From contig NZ_JADLZT010000003.1 of assembly GCF_015453285.1 (NCBI RefSeq), positions 372,001 through 436,000 on the forward strand: DNA of 64,000 nt. The letters are read 5' to 3'. The DNA comes from Lysobacter niastensis (GTDB lineage Bacteria > Pseudomonadota > Gammaproteobacteria > Xanthomonadales > Xanthomonadaceae). The translations under genes were made by a program, and so were the position numbers. This document shows positions 1-8,767 of the stretch, one piece after another (position 1 is the first letter of the stretch; every line of letters begins with the position of its first letter). The notes under the pieces were generated by a model that was not told the origin of the DNA, did no database searches, and saw only the letters and a program-made list of their open reading frames with translations.

Positions 1-67
1 AGGCCAGGGCGGCCGCGATCAGGCCCGGCAACAGTGCGCCCGGCAGCAGAAGCTTGCGGTTACTCAT
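1..67 (-). CDS. Truncated secreted protein (N-terminus only)
   Basis: Only the first 22 codons lie in the window and the gene continues past base 1. The start is an ATG read on the minus strand at 67-65, with a GGAGG ribosome site about 10 bases upstream. The visible peptide begins MSNRKLLLPG and continues as an Ala/Leu-rich hydrophobic stretch, which is a typical Sec signal peptide. The mature protein is outside the window, so no function can be assigned. It is divergent from parE, with about 240 bases between the two starts. Confidence 0.6.
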   Translation of the reverse strand, partial: MSNRKLLLPGALLPGLIAAALA

Positions 68-310
68 GCGGATGACCTCCAGGTGGTTCGTACGACGACC
101 CTAGCGCAGGCGTGCAGGCTGTGGACTGAACCACCCATGCCATGCCGTCTGGAGCCGGAAATGGGCGCGGATGCCGGCCAATTCAATGCCCGCACGTGAA
201 CGGACGGCTCGGGCGTATCGTACCCGCGGGCCCGTCCGGCCCGACCCGCGGTTGTAATTAGACCGCCGCCCGCCGACCATCCCCGCTCTTGCCCCTGCAG
301 TCGTGTCCGA

Positions 311-2212
311 ATGAGTTCTCGTTACAACGCCGCCGACATTGAAGTTCTCTCCGGTCTTGACCCGGTCAAGCGCCGCCCCGGCATGTACACCGACACCGCG
401 CGCCCGAACCACCTGGCGCAGGAAGTCATCGACAACGCGGTCGACGAAGCCCTGGCCGGCCATGCGCGCAGCATCGAGGTCACCCTGTATGCCGACGGCA
501 GCTGCGAGGTCGGTGACGACGGCCGCGGCATGCCGGTCGACATCCACCCGGAAGAGAAGATCCCGGGCGTCGAACTGATCCTCACGCGGCTGCACGCGGG
601 CGGCAAGTTCAGCAACAAGAACTACACCTTCTCCGGCGGCCTGCATGGCGTCGGTGTCAGCGTGGTCAACGCGCTGTCGACGCTGGTCGAAGTGCACATC
701 CGCCGCGACGGCAACGAATACCGGATGACTTTCAAGGACGGCGACCGCGCTACGCCGCTGGAGGTCGTCGGCAGCGTCGGCAAGAAGAACACCGGCACGC
801 GCGTTCGCTTCTGGCCCGACCCGAAGTATTTCGACACGCCCAAGTTCAACCTGCGCTCGCTCAAGCACCTGCTGCGCGCCAAGGCCGTGCTGTGCCCGGG
901 CCTCACCGTGAAGCTGTTCGACGAGGCCAGCGGCGAGCGGACGGAGTGGTACTACGAGGACGGCCTGCGCGATTACCTGTCCGGCGAACTGCGCGCCGGC
1001 CAGCCCAACCGCGAACTGCTGCCGCCGGACCTGTTCGTCGGCAAGCTGACCAAGGACACCGAGACGGTCGACTGGGCCGTGGCCTGGGCGGTCGATGGCG
1101 AGCTGGCGCAGGAGAGCTACGTCAACCTGATCCCGACCGCGCAGCACGGCACCCACGTGAACGGCCTGCGCACCGGCTTCACCGATGCGCTGCGCGAGTT
1201 CTGCGACTTCCGCAACCTGCTACCGCGCGGCGTCAAGCTGGCGCCGGAAGACGTGTGGGACCGCGTCGCGTTCGTGCTCAGCATCAAGATGACCGACCCG
1301 CAGTTCAGCGGGCAGACCAAGGAGCGCCTGTCCTCGCGCCAGGCCGCGGGCTTCGTCGAGGGCGCCGCGCACGACGCGTTCTCGTTGTGGCTCAACCAGC
1401 ACGTCGAACTCGGCGAGAAGATCGCGCAACTGGCGATCGAACGCGCCGCCGCGCGCCTGAAGACCGAGAAGCAGGTCACCCGCAAGAAGGTCACCCAGGG
1501 CCCCGCCCTGCCCGGCAAGCTCGCCGACTGCACTAGCCAGGACCTGTCGCGCACCGAACTGTTCCTCGTGGAAGGCGACTCCGCCGGCGGCAGCGCGCGC
1601 CAGGCGCGCGACAAGGACTTCCAGGCGATCCTGCCGCTGCGCGGCAAGATCCTCAACACCTGGGAAGTCGCCTCCGGCAGCGTGCTCGCCTCGCAGGAAG
1701 TGCACGATCTCGCCGTCGCCATCGGTTGCGATCCGGGCAAGGACGACCTGTCGGGCCTGCGCTACGGCAAGGTCATCATCCTCGCCGACGCCGACTCCGA
1801 CGGCCTGCACATCGCCACGCTGCTGACGGCATTGTTCCTCAAGCACTTCCCAGCACTGGTCGCGTCCGGACACGTGTTCGTGGCCATGCCGCCGCTGTTC
1901 CGCGTGGACGTGGGCAAGCAGGTGTTCTACGCGCTGGATGAGGAAGAGAAGCGCATCCTGCTGGAGAAGATCGAGCGCGAGAAGATCAAGGGGCAGGTCC
2001 ATACCACCCGCTTCAAGGGCCTGGGCGAGATGAATCCCTCGCAGTTGCGCGAGTCCACCATCCACCCGGACACGCGCCGGCTCGTCCAGCTGACCGTCGA
2101 CGACGACATGCAGACGCATTCGCTGATGGACATGCTGCTGGCCAAGAAGCGGGCGAGCGACCGAAAGGCTTGGCTCGAGACCAAGGGCGACCTCGCGACG
2201 CTGGAAGTCTGA
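311..2212 (+). CDS. parE: DNA topoisomerase IV subunit B
   Basis: ParE is the ATPase subunit of topoisomerase IV, which decatenates daughter chromosomes together with ParC. The 633-residue product has the usual length. It opens with the GHKL ATPase region (VIDNAVDEAL near residue 38, then DDGRGMP and GGLHGVGVSVVNALS). The transducer domain follows, and then the TOPRIM domain with LVEGDSAGGSA near residue 418 and the metal-binding DADSDG near 491. It ends with the conserved RFKGLGEMNP segment. The close GyrB paralogue is less likely because the length is short and the GyrB insert is absent. The gene stands alone and ends at a strong hairpin terminator. Confidence 0.96.
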   Translation: MSSRYNAADIEVLSGLDPVKRRPGMYTDTARPNHLAQEVIDNAVDEALAGHARSIEVTLYADGSCEVGDDGRGMPVDIHPEEKIPGVELILTRLHAGGKFSNKNYTFSGGLHGVGVSVVNALSTLVEVHIRRDGNEYRMTFKDGDRATPLEVVGSVGKKNTGTRVRFWPDPKYFDTPKFNLRSLKHLLRAKAVLCPGLTVKLFDEASGERTEWYYEDGLRDYLSGELRAGQPNRELLPPDLFVGKLTKDTETVDWAVAWAVDGELAQESYVNLIPTAQHGTHVNGLRTGFTDALREFCDFRNLLPRGVKLAPEDVWDRVAFVLSIKMTDPQFSGQTKERLSSRQAAGFVEGAAHDAFSLWLNQHVELGEKIAQLAIERAAARLKTEKQVTRKKVTQGPALPGKLADCTSQDLSRTELFLVEGDSAGGSARQARDKDFQAILPLRGKILNTWEVASGSVLASQEVHDLAVAIGCDPGKDDLSGLRYGKVIILADADSDGLHIATLLTALFLKHFPALVASGHVFVAMPPLFRVDVGKQVFYALDEEEKRILLEKIEREKIKGQVHTTRFKGLGEMNPSQLRESTIHPDTRRLVQLTVDDDMQTHSLMDMLLAKKRASDRKAWLETKGDLATLEV

Positions 2213-2260
2213 TACTGACTGTGCAGGCACCCCCTGAGGGCGGGTGCTTCACCAACGAAC

Positions 2261-2293
2261 AGCGCCGCCTCACGTAGGCGGCGCTGTTTTTTT
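2261..2293 (+). terminator. Rho-independent terminator of parE
   Basis: A perfect 10-bp stem (AGCGCCGCCT paired with AGGCGGCGCT) around a 5-base loop is followed by GTTTTTTTG. It lies about 50 bases past the parE stop, and the T-run orientation fits transcription from the plus strand. Confidence 0.92.
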
Positions 2294-2334
2294 GTCATCA
2301 ACCAAAGCGGATACAGCGGCGGATCGCGCGCGCC

Positions 2335-2520
2335 TCAACGCACCAGCGCGTCGTAATGCCCGCGCAGCCAGCCCGCGAGACGGTTGACCTCGGCATCGTA
2401 GCGCCCGCTGTAGGCGAGCCAGATCAGCGCCGCGATGACCGCGAACAGGAAACCCGCCAGAACGCGCTGCCGGGTTTCGGCAAATTGCAAAGACTTACCC
2501 GATGGATTGTGGTTCTTCAT
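2335..2520 (-). CDS. Small single-pass membrane protein
   Basis: This is a 61-residue protein of unknown function. A clear AGGGGAGG ribosome site sits just upstream of the ATG. The sequence has a polar N-terminus, then one hydrophobic helix at about residues 20-37 (GFLFAVIAALIWLAYSG), then a short soluble tail rich in Arg. The orientation is not certain. It lies between the parE terminator and hutG and reads in the same direction as hutG. Small single-TM proteins like this are often missed, and the ribosome site is the main reason to keep it. Confidence 0.6.
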   Translation of the reverse strand: MKNHNPSGKSLQFAETRQRVLAGFLFAVIAALIWLAYSGRYDAEVNRLAGWLRGHYDALVR

Positions 2521-2571
2521 GCGCCTCCCCTTGTGCCGAACGATTCACGACACCGACTCTACGTCACCACT

Positions 2572-3354
2572 TCAAAGCGCGGCCTCCAGCAGCGAACGGA
2601 TCACCGCCTGCGCATCGCCGGCCTTGGCTTCGTCGTAGGCGAAGCTGGCCTCGTCCATGTAGATGCGCTGGCTGATCTCCAGTTGCACCGCATCGATCCC
2701 GCGCGCGGGATCGCCGTAATGCCGGGTGATGTGTCCACCCTTGAAGCGGCCGTTGGCCACCCAGTCGTAACGCGACTGCGCGGCCAATGCGGCCTCGAGC
2801 CGGGCCTGCAACTGCGGCGAGCAGCTGGTGCCGGTGGCGGTGCCGAGATTGAGGTCCGGTAGTCGGCCCGGGAACAGGAACGGCAGGTCGCTGCCGCGGA
2901 TCGAATGCCCCTCCCAGAGCACGAGCCGGCCATGCTGGGCGTGCAGTCGCTCGATCTCGCCGCGCAGTGCGTCGTGATACGGGCGCCAGTAGCGCTCCAC
3001 GCGTGCGGCGATCTCGTCGCTAGACGGCTCCTGGCCTTCGAGGTAGACCGGCTCGCCGGTGAACTCCACCGCCGGGCACAAACCCGTGGTGTTCTGGCCG
3101 GGATACAGCGAGGTGTCGTCCGGCGGGCGATTGAGGTCGATCACGTAGCGCGAATGGCTCGGCACCAGGATCGAGGCGCCGAGCCCGCGCGCGAAGTCGT
3201 ACAGCCGCGAGACGTGCCAGTCGGTATCCGGCGCGCGCCGTGCCGAAGGCGTCATGCGCGCGGCGAGCTCGTCCGGGATGAGGCTGCCGTTGTGCGGCAG
3301 GCTGATCAGAAGCGGCGCTGTGCCGCGATGCAGGGTGCAGATGTCGTTGCTCAT
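2572..3354 (-). CDS. hutG: N-formylglutamate deformylase
   Basis: This enzyme hydrolyses N-formyl-L-glutamate to glutamate and formate, the last step of one histidine degradation route. The 260-residue product has the family hallmarks SLPHNGSLIPDEL near residue 18, TDWHVSRLYDFARGLG near 44 and VIDLNRPP near 70. The segments LWEGHSIRG and GRFKGGHITRHYG supply further metal-site candidates. No other hut genes are beside it. It lies downstream of gor and dadA-like on the same strand, so it may be read with them. The family assignment is confident; the exact substrate is inferred. Confidence 0.88.
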   Translation of the reverse strand: MSNDICTLHRGTAPLLISLPHNGSLIPDELAARMTPSARRAPDTDWHVSRLYDFARGLGASILVPSHSRYVIDLNRPPDDTSLYPGQNTTGLCPAVEFTGEPVYLEGQEPSSDEIAARVERYWRPYHDALRGEIERLHAQHGRLVLWEGHSIRGSDLPFLFPGRLPDLNLGTATGTSCSPQLQARLEAALAAQSRYDWVANGRFKGGHITRHYGDPARGIDAVQLEISQRIYMDEASFAYDEAKAGDAQAVIRSLLEAAL

Positions 3355-3388
3355 GTCGCTGTATCGATGAAATGCGGGAAGGCGATGC

Positions 3389-4762
3389 TCATCGCATCAG
3401 CACCACTTCCTCGGCACTGGTGGGATGGATCGCGACCGTGTCGCGGAGGTCTTCGAGGGTGATGCCGCGCTTCATCGCGACCGCAAAGCCCTGCAGGATC
3501 TCGTCGACGGCCTCGCCCATCAGGTGGATGCCGACGACGCGGCGGGCATCGCCGACGCATACGAGCTTGAAGAGACTGCGCTGCGGCACGTCAGCGAGCG
3601 CATACAGCATCGGCCGGAAGCCGGCGCGATAGACGTGCACGTCGTCGCCGTGGCGCTGCCTGGCTTCTTCTTCGGTGAGTCCGACCTTGCCCAGTGGCGG
3701 ATGCGAGAACACCACCGTCGGCACGTTGTCCTGGTCCAGGCGAGTGTCGCGGCCACCGAACAACCGGTCCATCAGGCGACGCGCCGCGGCGATGGCGAGC
3801 GGCGTCAGTGCCAGGTTCGGCGTGACGTCGCCGACCGCATGGATGCCCTCGACGCTGGTTGCGTGCAGTTCGTCGACAAGCACGTGGCCGTCGGCGTCGA
3901 GCGCGACGCCCGCGGCCTCCAGCCCGAGATTCGTCGTATTGGGACGGCGCCCGGTGGCGAACAGCAACGCGTCGAAGCGCTCGCCGATGACGCCGTCGAC
4001 ATCGCACAGGCGTACACCGCCGTCGGCCGATTGCACGCGTCCAAGCTTGTAGTCGAACTGCAGGTGCACGCCCGCCTGCCGGTAGTCCTCGACCAGCTGA
4101 TCGGTCACTTCGGTGTCGAATCCGGCCAGCAGGCGAGGCCCGCGCGCGAAGATCTCGACGCGACTGCCCAGCGCCTGCAGCACGCCCGCCAGTTCGACCG
4201 CGATGTAGCCACCACCGACGATCGCCACGCGCGGCGGCGCTCCGCACCACGTGAAAAAGTCGTCGGAAGTGCCGCCGAGTTCGGCTCCCGGCACCTGCGG
4301 TTTGACCGGATGTCCGCCGGTGGCGATCAGGACGTGGCGCGCTCTCAGCGGCATGCCTTCGCCGCACAGCACGGTGCGCTCGTCGAGCAGTCTTCCGTGG
4401 CTCGCGATGGTGACGATGCCGGCTGCATCCAGGCGCCGCCGGTAGCTGTCGTGGATGTTGCTGATGTAGCGCTGGCGATGGACCAGGAAGGTCTTCCAGT
4501 CCAGCCTGGCCTCGGGCACTGCGAAGCCCAGTGTCGGCGCCAGCTTGAGCCGGTTGCCGACCTCGGCCGCCAGCCACATCGCCTTTTTCGGCACGCAGCC
4601 GACGTTGACGCAGGTGCCGCCGAACAGATGCGGTTCCAGCAGTGCCACTCGCGCGCCATGTTCGGCGGCGCGGAATGCCCCGGCCAGTCCGCCGGAGCCG
4701 CCGCCGATGACGATCAGATCGAAATCTTCGTTCGATGCGTCGCAGGCGGCGGGCTGGCTCAT
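3389..4762 (-). CDS. gor: Glutathione-disulfide reductase
   Basis: This is an NADPH- and FAD-dependent flavoprotein disulfide reductase of about 457 residues, cytosolic, that keeps glutathione reduced. An FAD-binding GGGSGGLAGA lies near residue 20. The redox-active pair C51/C56 lies in GGTCVNVGCVPKKA, and an NADPH-binding GGGYIAVELAG is visible. The C-terminal dimer-interface motif AIHPTSAEE supplies the catalytic His. The chosen start, MSQPAACDAS, overlaps the upstream gene stop by four bases (ATGA), which argues for translational coupling. A longer in-frame extension upstream runs inside the neighbouring gene and was rejected. Confidence 0.93.
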   Translation of the reverse strand: MSQPAACDASNEDFDLIVIGGGSGGLAGAFRAAEHGARVALLEPHLFGGTCVNVGCVPKKAMWLAAEVGNRLKLAPTLGFAVPEARLDWKTFLVHRQRYISNIHDSYRRRLDAAGIVTIASHGRLLDERTVLCGEGMPLRARHVLIATGGHPVKPQVPGAELGGTSDDFFTWCGAPPRVAIVGGGYIAVELAGVLQALGSRVEIFARGPRLLAGFDTEVTDQLVEDYRQAGVHLQFDYKLGRVQSADGGVRLCDVDGVIGERFDALLFATGRRPNTTNLGLEAAGVALDADGHVLVDELHATSVEGIHAVGDVTPNLALTPLAIAAARRLMDRLFGGRDTRLDQDNVPTVVFSHPPLGKVGLTEEEARQRHGDDVHVYRAGFRPMLYALADVPQRSLFKLVCVGDARRVVGIHLMGEAVDEILQGFAVAMKRGITLEDLRDTVAIHPTSAEEVVLMR

Positions 4763-6015
4763 GTGAAGCGCTCCATCCGGTACGGCGTGGGATCGACCGC
4801 GGGCGCACGCCCGGCGATCAGGTCGGCGACGAGCTGACCGGTGCCGGTGCTCATCCCGACGCCCATCATGCCGTGTCCGGTGGCCAGCCACAGCCCGTCG
4901 CGGCCCGGCACGCCTCCGATGATCGGAATGTCGTCGCAGCTCATCGGGCGCCAGCCGTACCACTGCTCCTGGCGTTCGGCGCCGAACGGCTCGTGCAGGT
5001 ACTCGCGTGCACCGCGTTCGAGCGCACCTAGCCGGCGCGCATTCAGTGTGTCGTCGAAGCCGGAGAACTCCATCGTGCTGCCCAGGCGGAAACCGCTGCC
5101 CCACGCCGTCACGCAGACCGAACGATCGCGCAGCATCAGCGGCCGCTTCGGCACGAGGCTCGGCGAGGAGTAGGTGATCGAGTAACCCTTGCCGGGCTGC
5201 ATGGCCTGCTTCAGGAACGGGAGTCCGACCGCATCGGCCAGACGCGGCGACCAGGCGCCCATCGCCAGCACGACGTCACGCGCACGCCGCTCGCCCTGCG
5301 CCGTGCGCACGCGCACGCCGTCGCGGCCGTGCTCGACGCCCTGCAACGCGCACTGTTCGACGATGGTACCGCCCTTCTCGCGCACGACGCGCGCCAGTTC
5401 GTCGACATAGCGATCGGGACGCAGCGCGGCATCGCCGTCGAAGCGGATCGCCCCGGCGACTCCAGGCTTCAATGCGGGCTCGAGCGTTTCGTAACGCGGG
5501 CCGTCGATCACCTCGACCGACACGCCCAGCTCGCGCAGCAAGCCGAGTTCGCGATGGCCGTGCTCGAACAGACGCGGATCGCGGAAGACGTAATCCTCGC
5601 CGCTCTCGACGAACTCGCAGGCGAGGCCGTAGCCGGTTACCCAATCGGCCAGGCGCGCACGTGAGTCGTTGAGCAGCGCCGACTTGGCCACGGCGCTGGT
5701 GCGCCAGTCGCGGGTGTTGCAGCGATGCGCGAATCGCATCAGCCAGCGCCACAGCGCCGGATCGAAACGCGGCGGGATGTACAGAGGCGCGTCCGCCGTC
5801 AGCATCCATTTCAGCGCTTTCAATACCGTGCCGGGCGCGGCCAGCGGTGGCGCATGGCTCGGCGTGATCGTGCCGCAATTGCCGTGCGAACTGCCGCTGC
5901 CGACGCGGCCCGCGTCGATCACGCGGACACGGCGCCCGGATTCGATCAATGCCAGCGCGCTGGCCAGGCCGATGACGCCGGCACCGGCGATCAGTACATC
6001 GTCGTGTTGGTCCAT
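4759..6015 (-). CDS. FAD-dependent D-amino acid dehydrogenase (DadA family)
   Basis: The 418-residue product belongs to the DAO/DadA flavoprotein family, which oxidatively deaminates D-amino acids or D-hydroxyproline and passes electrons to the respiratory chain. The N-terminal dinucleotide fold has GAGVIGLASALAL near residue 10. GNCGTITPSHAPPLAAPG follows near 46, a DadA-type segment. The C-terminal region has WYGWRPMSCDDIPIIGG and GHGMMGVGMSTGTG, which close the FAD site. It is the first gene of a pair with gor, overlapping by four bases. Whether the substrate is D-alanine, another D-amino acid or hydroxyproline cannot be told from sequence alone. Confidence 0.82.
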   Translation of the reverse strand: MDQHDDVLIAGAGVIGLASALALIESGRRVRVIDAGRVGSGSSHGNCGTITPSHAPPLAAPGTVLKALKWMLTADAPLYIPPRFDPALWRWLMRFAHRCNTRDWRTSAVAKSALLNDSRARLADWVTGYGLACEFVESGEDYVFRDPRLFEHGHRELGLLRELGVSVEVIDGPRYETLEPALKPGVAGAIRFDGDAALRPDRYVDELARVVREKGGTIVEQCALQGVEHGRDGVRVRTAQGERRARDVVLAMGAWSPRLADAVGLPFLKQAMQPGKGYSITYSSPSLVPKRPLMLRDRSVCVTAWGSGFRLGSTMEFSGFDDTLNARRLGALERGAREYLHEPFGAERQEQWYGWRPMSCDDIPIIGGVPGRDGLWLATGHGMMGVGMSTGTGQLVADLIAGRAPAVDPTPYRMERFT

Positions 6016-6079
6016 TCCGACAGTTTAAAAGGTGGAAAGCCGGTTCGAGCAGCGCCCGCCAAGGCCGGCACAGCATCGG

Positions 6080-7387
6080 TCAGGCGCGGATCGGCACAAC
6101 GTGCCAGTAGGTGATGCAGCGCCAGGCCCATTCCGCCGGTCCGTAACGGAAGCGCGCCAGCCACCAGCGGCTGGCCAGCACCTGCAGCGCGAACACCGCC
6201 ACGACTCCGATGACCTGCCAAGCCCGCCCGACCTGCCCCCACAGCCCCAGGCCGTAGTGATAGAAGACCAGCGTGCCGATCACCGACTGCATCAGGTAGT
6301 TGCTCAGCGCCATCCGGCCCGCCGGCGCGAACCAGCCCTGCAGGCGCCGCCCCATGGAGCCGGAGAGTGCCAGCATCAGCGTCGCTCCGTAGGCCAGCGC
6401 GAGCACCAGCGAAGCGACGAGGAACAGGACCACCTGCACGGCTTCGCGCAGGCTCAGTTGCTCGTCCGGCGCTGCCGTGCCAAGCCAGGTACTGACCGCC
6501 ATCGTGGCGAACCCGAGCGGCAGGCCGAAGTTTCGCGTCCACCGCAGCGCGCGGTCATGCGCGCCTGGATTCGCCATCACGCCGCTGCGCAGCAACGCGC
6601 CGCCGATCAGGAACAGACCGAGGATCCAGAACGACGCGATCGGCAGCGTGCCCATCTGCCAGGTCGTGTCGACGATGCGCTGGTCGACGGCGTCGGCGTA
6701 CGTGCCCTGGCTGTAGGCCTGCACCGCGTTCGTGCGCTGGATGGCCTTCTCGGCGCTGCGCTGCGCCTGCTCGGCCTGGGCGTGCGTCGGCGCCGTCGCC
6801 TGGCCCGGCGACGCCGGCGGCGAATCGAACATGCCGGCCATCAGGATCACCACCAGTGGCAGTCCGTACAGCGCAGCGCCCCAGCCGCCCATGCGCGAGG
6901 CGCTCATGGGTGCGGGCTCATTGCGCGCCACCCGACGCCGCCACGCACGCCGCACCTGCCGGGCCAGCAGCAACAGCAGCGCAGCCACGGCATAGCTGAC
7001 GAGGATGTCGCCCGACCAGATCAGCACGGTGTGCACCGCGCCGATGCCGAGCAACGCGAGGCTGCGCCGCAGGTAGGCCGGCACGAACGGGCGGCCGGCG
7101 CGACGGGCGCGCTCGATCATCACCGTGAAGCCCATGCCGAACAGCAGCGCGAACATCGTCCAGAACTTGCCCTGGACGAAGAAGTACGTGAGCCACTCGG
7201 CCAGGTAATCGAGCCCGCGTGTGTTCGGGTCTATGCCCGCGGCATCGATGTCCTGCAGCGGACGGGTGAAGAACTCGACGTTGACCAGCGCGATGCCGAG
7301 CAACGCGAAGCCGCGCAGCGCATCGAGCGTGTGAATCCGTTCGCCCGGCGCGACCGGCGCCAGGACGTCATCGGTGGTGGTGGACAT
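6080..7387 (-). CDS. DUF418 / YeiB-type integral membrane protein
   Basis: This is a 435-residue polytopic membrane protein. It opens with the diagnostic RIHTLDALRGFALLGIALVN and the C-terminal part matches DUF418 (GRMALSNYLMQSVIGT, then YGPAEWAWRC). About ten hydrophobic segments are visible, with a soluble insert near residues 200-240. A GGGGAG ribosome site precedes the ATG. The role of the family is not well defined; it is related to acyltransferase-like membrane proteins. It lies between slyD and the dadA-like gene on the same strand. Confidence 0.83.
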   Translation of the reverse strand: MSTTTDDVLAPVAPGERIHTLDALRGFALLGIALVNVEFFTRPLQDIDAAGIDPNTRGLDYLAEWLTYFFVQGKFWTMFALLFGMGFTVMIERARRAGRPFVPAYLRRSLALLGIGAVHTVLIWSGDILVSYAVAALLLLLARQVRRAWRRRVARNEPAPMSASRMGGWGAALYGLPLVVILMAGMFDSPPASPGQATAPTHAQAEQAQRSAEKAIQRTNAVQAYSQGTYADAVDQRIVDTTWQMGTLPIASFWILGLFLIGGALLRSGVMANPGAHDRALRWTRNFGLPLGFATMAVSTWLGTAAPDEQLSLREAVQVVLFLVASLVLALAYGATLMLALSGSMGRRLQGWFAPAGRMALSNYLMQSVIGTLVFYHYGLGLWGQVGRAWQVIGVVAVFALQVLASRWWLARFRYGPAEWAWRCITYWHVVPIRA

Positions 7388-7467
7388 GCAGACTCCCCGG
7401 GAACGCCGCCGAGTACAACACGACTGCGCCCCGTCGTCGGCGTGCCGGTTGTCACTGCTCCAGAAAC

Positions 7468-7495
7468 GACAACGGCCCGAAACCGGGCCGTTGTC
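7468..7495 (-). terminator. Probable terminator of slyD
   Basis: A perfect 12-bp stem (GACAACGGCCCG and its complement) with a 4-base loop lies 20 bases beyond the slyD stop. On the minus strand it is followed by GTTTCT, a short T run, so it is a weaker intrinsic terminator than the one after parE. Confidence 0.65.
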
Positions 7496-7516
7496 TGGAA
7501 CGCGTCGAGGCAGGCC

Positions 7517-7996
7517 TCAGTGGTGGTGGCCACCGTCGCCGTGCACGTGCTTGTGCTCGATCTCTTCCGGCGTGGCTTCGCGCACGTCGACGATCTCGAC
7601 GGCGAAGTGCAGGTCCTTACCGGCCATCGGGTGGTTCAGGTCGACGTCGACCACGCTCATGCCGACCTTCTCGATCGTCACGGCGCGCGGACCGAAGTTG
7701 GTCGGCAGCACGGCCTGCATGCCCGGCACGAGGCGCGCGTCCTTGAAGTACTTCTTCGGAACGCGCTGGGTCAGGCCTTCCTGGCGCACGCCGTAAGCAT
7801 CGGCGGCAGCGACGTCGACCTCGAACTTCTCGCCGGCCTCGCGGCCTTCCATCGCCTTCTCCAGGCCCGGGATGATGTTGCCGTGGCCGATCAGGATCGC
7901 GAGCGGCTCGCGGCCTTCCGAGGTTTCCAGCGGCTCCTGGCCCTGCTCGGAAACGGTGTAGTGGAAGCGGACGACGCGATCATTCTCGATTTTCAT
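7517..7996 (-). CDS. slyD: FKBP-type peptidyl-prolyl isomerase SlyD-like
   Basis: This is a cytosolic proline isomerase/chaperone of 159 residues. The FKBP part has MKIENDRVVRFHYTV, then GHGNIIPGLEKAMEG near residue 37. An insert-in-flap region follows (DAYGVRQEGLTQRVPKKYF), then VDLNHPMAGKDLHF. The C-terminus is short and His-rich (HKHVHGDGGHHH), whereas the E. coli protein carries a long metal-binding tail with Cys as well as His. Nickel handling may therefore be limited. The start was set at MKIENDR because the upstream in-frame extension overlaps the divergent gene and looks non-coding. Confidence 0.9.
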   Translation of the reverse strand: MKIENDRVVRFHYTVSEQGQEPLETSEGREPLAILIGHGNIIPGLEKAMEGREAGEKFEVDVAAADAYGVRQEGLTQRVPKKYFKDARLVPGMQAVLPTNFGPRAVTIEKVGMSVVDVDLNHPMAGKDLHFAVEIVDVREATPEEIEHKHVHGDGGHHH

Positions 7997-8083
7997 TGCG
8001 GGACTCGACTGATTGCCGCCCAGGGCAGCAAGATGAGGAAAAGATGCGGCGGTTGCCGCGATCGAACGGCCAGGCTGGAGCCC

Positions 8084-8647
8084 ATGACCGCGACGAAGAC
8101 CGCCCATTATCCCGGCAAGCCTGCCACCACGCCAGCGCGCGGCCTCATCGCCGCGATGGGCCTCGCCCTGCTCGCCGCGGCCTCCCTCGCCGGTTGCGGC
8201 GGCGGCCGCGAGGCGGTCCGCTCGGCGCCGCCGGGCCGCGAGTGGCCGGTGGTCCAGCCTGAGGACCCGGCCGCGGCCAACGCGGTCCTGATGCGGGCGA
8301 TCAGCCTGGTCGGCACGTCTTACCGGTACGGCGGCAACACGCCCGAGGGCGGGTTCGACTGCAGCGGCCTGGTCAATTACGTCTTCCGGGACATGGTGGC
8401 CCTGCGCCTGCCCCGGACATCGCGGGACCTGGCCGGATTCCAGGGGCCGCGCATCGACCCCTACCGCCTGGCTGCCGCGGACCTGGTGTTCTTCAGCCAG
8501 TCCGGGACTGTCACCCACGTCGGCATCTATGTGGGCGAAGGCCGTTTCGTCCATGCCCCGAGCACCGGGGGTACGGTCCGGCTGGACCGCCTGGACGGCC
8601 CCTATTGGCGGGACCATTACAGCGGAGCTAAACGGGTCATCCGTTGA
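8084..8647 (+). CDS. NlpC/P60 lipoprotein, cell-wall peptidase
   Basis: This is a predicted outer-membrane lipoprotein of 187 residues with an LAG-C lipobox near residue 38. The NlpC/P60 domain follows, with the nucleophile Cys in GGFDCSGLVNYVF. The catalytic His lies in VTHVGIYVGEGRFVHAPS, with a third polar residue downstream. The family cleaves peptide cross-links in peptidoglycan. The ATG at 8084 follows a GGAG ribosome site. The next gene encodes a paralogue in the same orientation, 120 bases on. Start and family are confident; the exact bond cleaved is not known. Confidence 0.88.
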   Translation: MTATKTAHYPGKPATTPARGLIAAMGLALLAAASLAGCGGGREAVRSAPPGREWPVVQPEDPAAANAVLMRAISLVGTSYRYGGNTPEGGFDCSGLVNYVFRDMVALRLPRTSRDLAGFQGPRIDPYRLAAADLVFFSQSGTVTHVGIYVGEGRFVHAPSTGGTVRLDRLDGPYWRDHYSGAKRVIR

Positions 8648-8767
8648 TCCGGATGGCACGATTCTGGCCGCGAGTCACGCTTCTTAACGAGGATTTAACG
8701 AAATCTGAACCCCTTTTGAGGCTCGGACGGGCATGATCCCTCGGACCGACGAGATTGTGATGACCGC

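Noticed and set aside
101-1156. 351-codon open frame on the minus strand across parE
   Set aside because: It is antisense to parE, has no recognisable domains, and long antisense frames are expected in GC-rich coding DNA.
3389-5104. Longer gor start up to 5104
   Set aside because: The extra 114 residues are Arg-rich and overlap the dadA-like gene; the four-base overlap start is better.
6032-8083. Long upstream extension of the NlpC/P60 gene
   Set aside because: It crosses DUF418 and slyD in antisense. The lipoprotein signal peptide at 8084 marks the true start.
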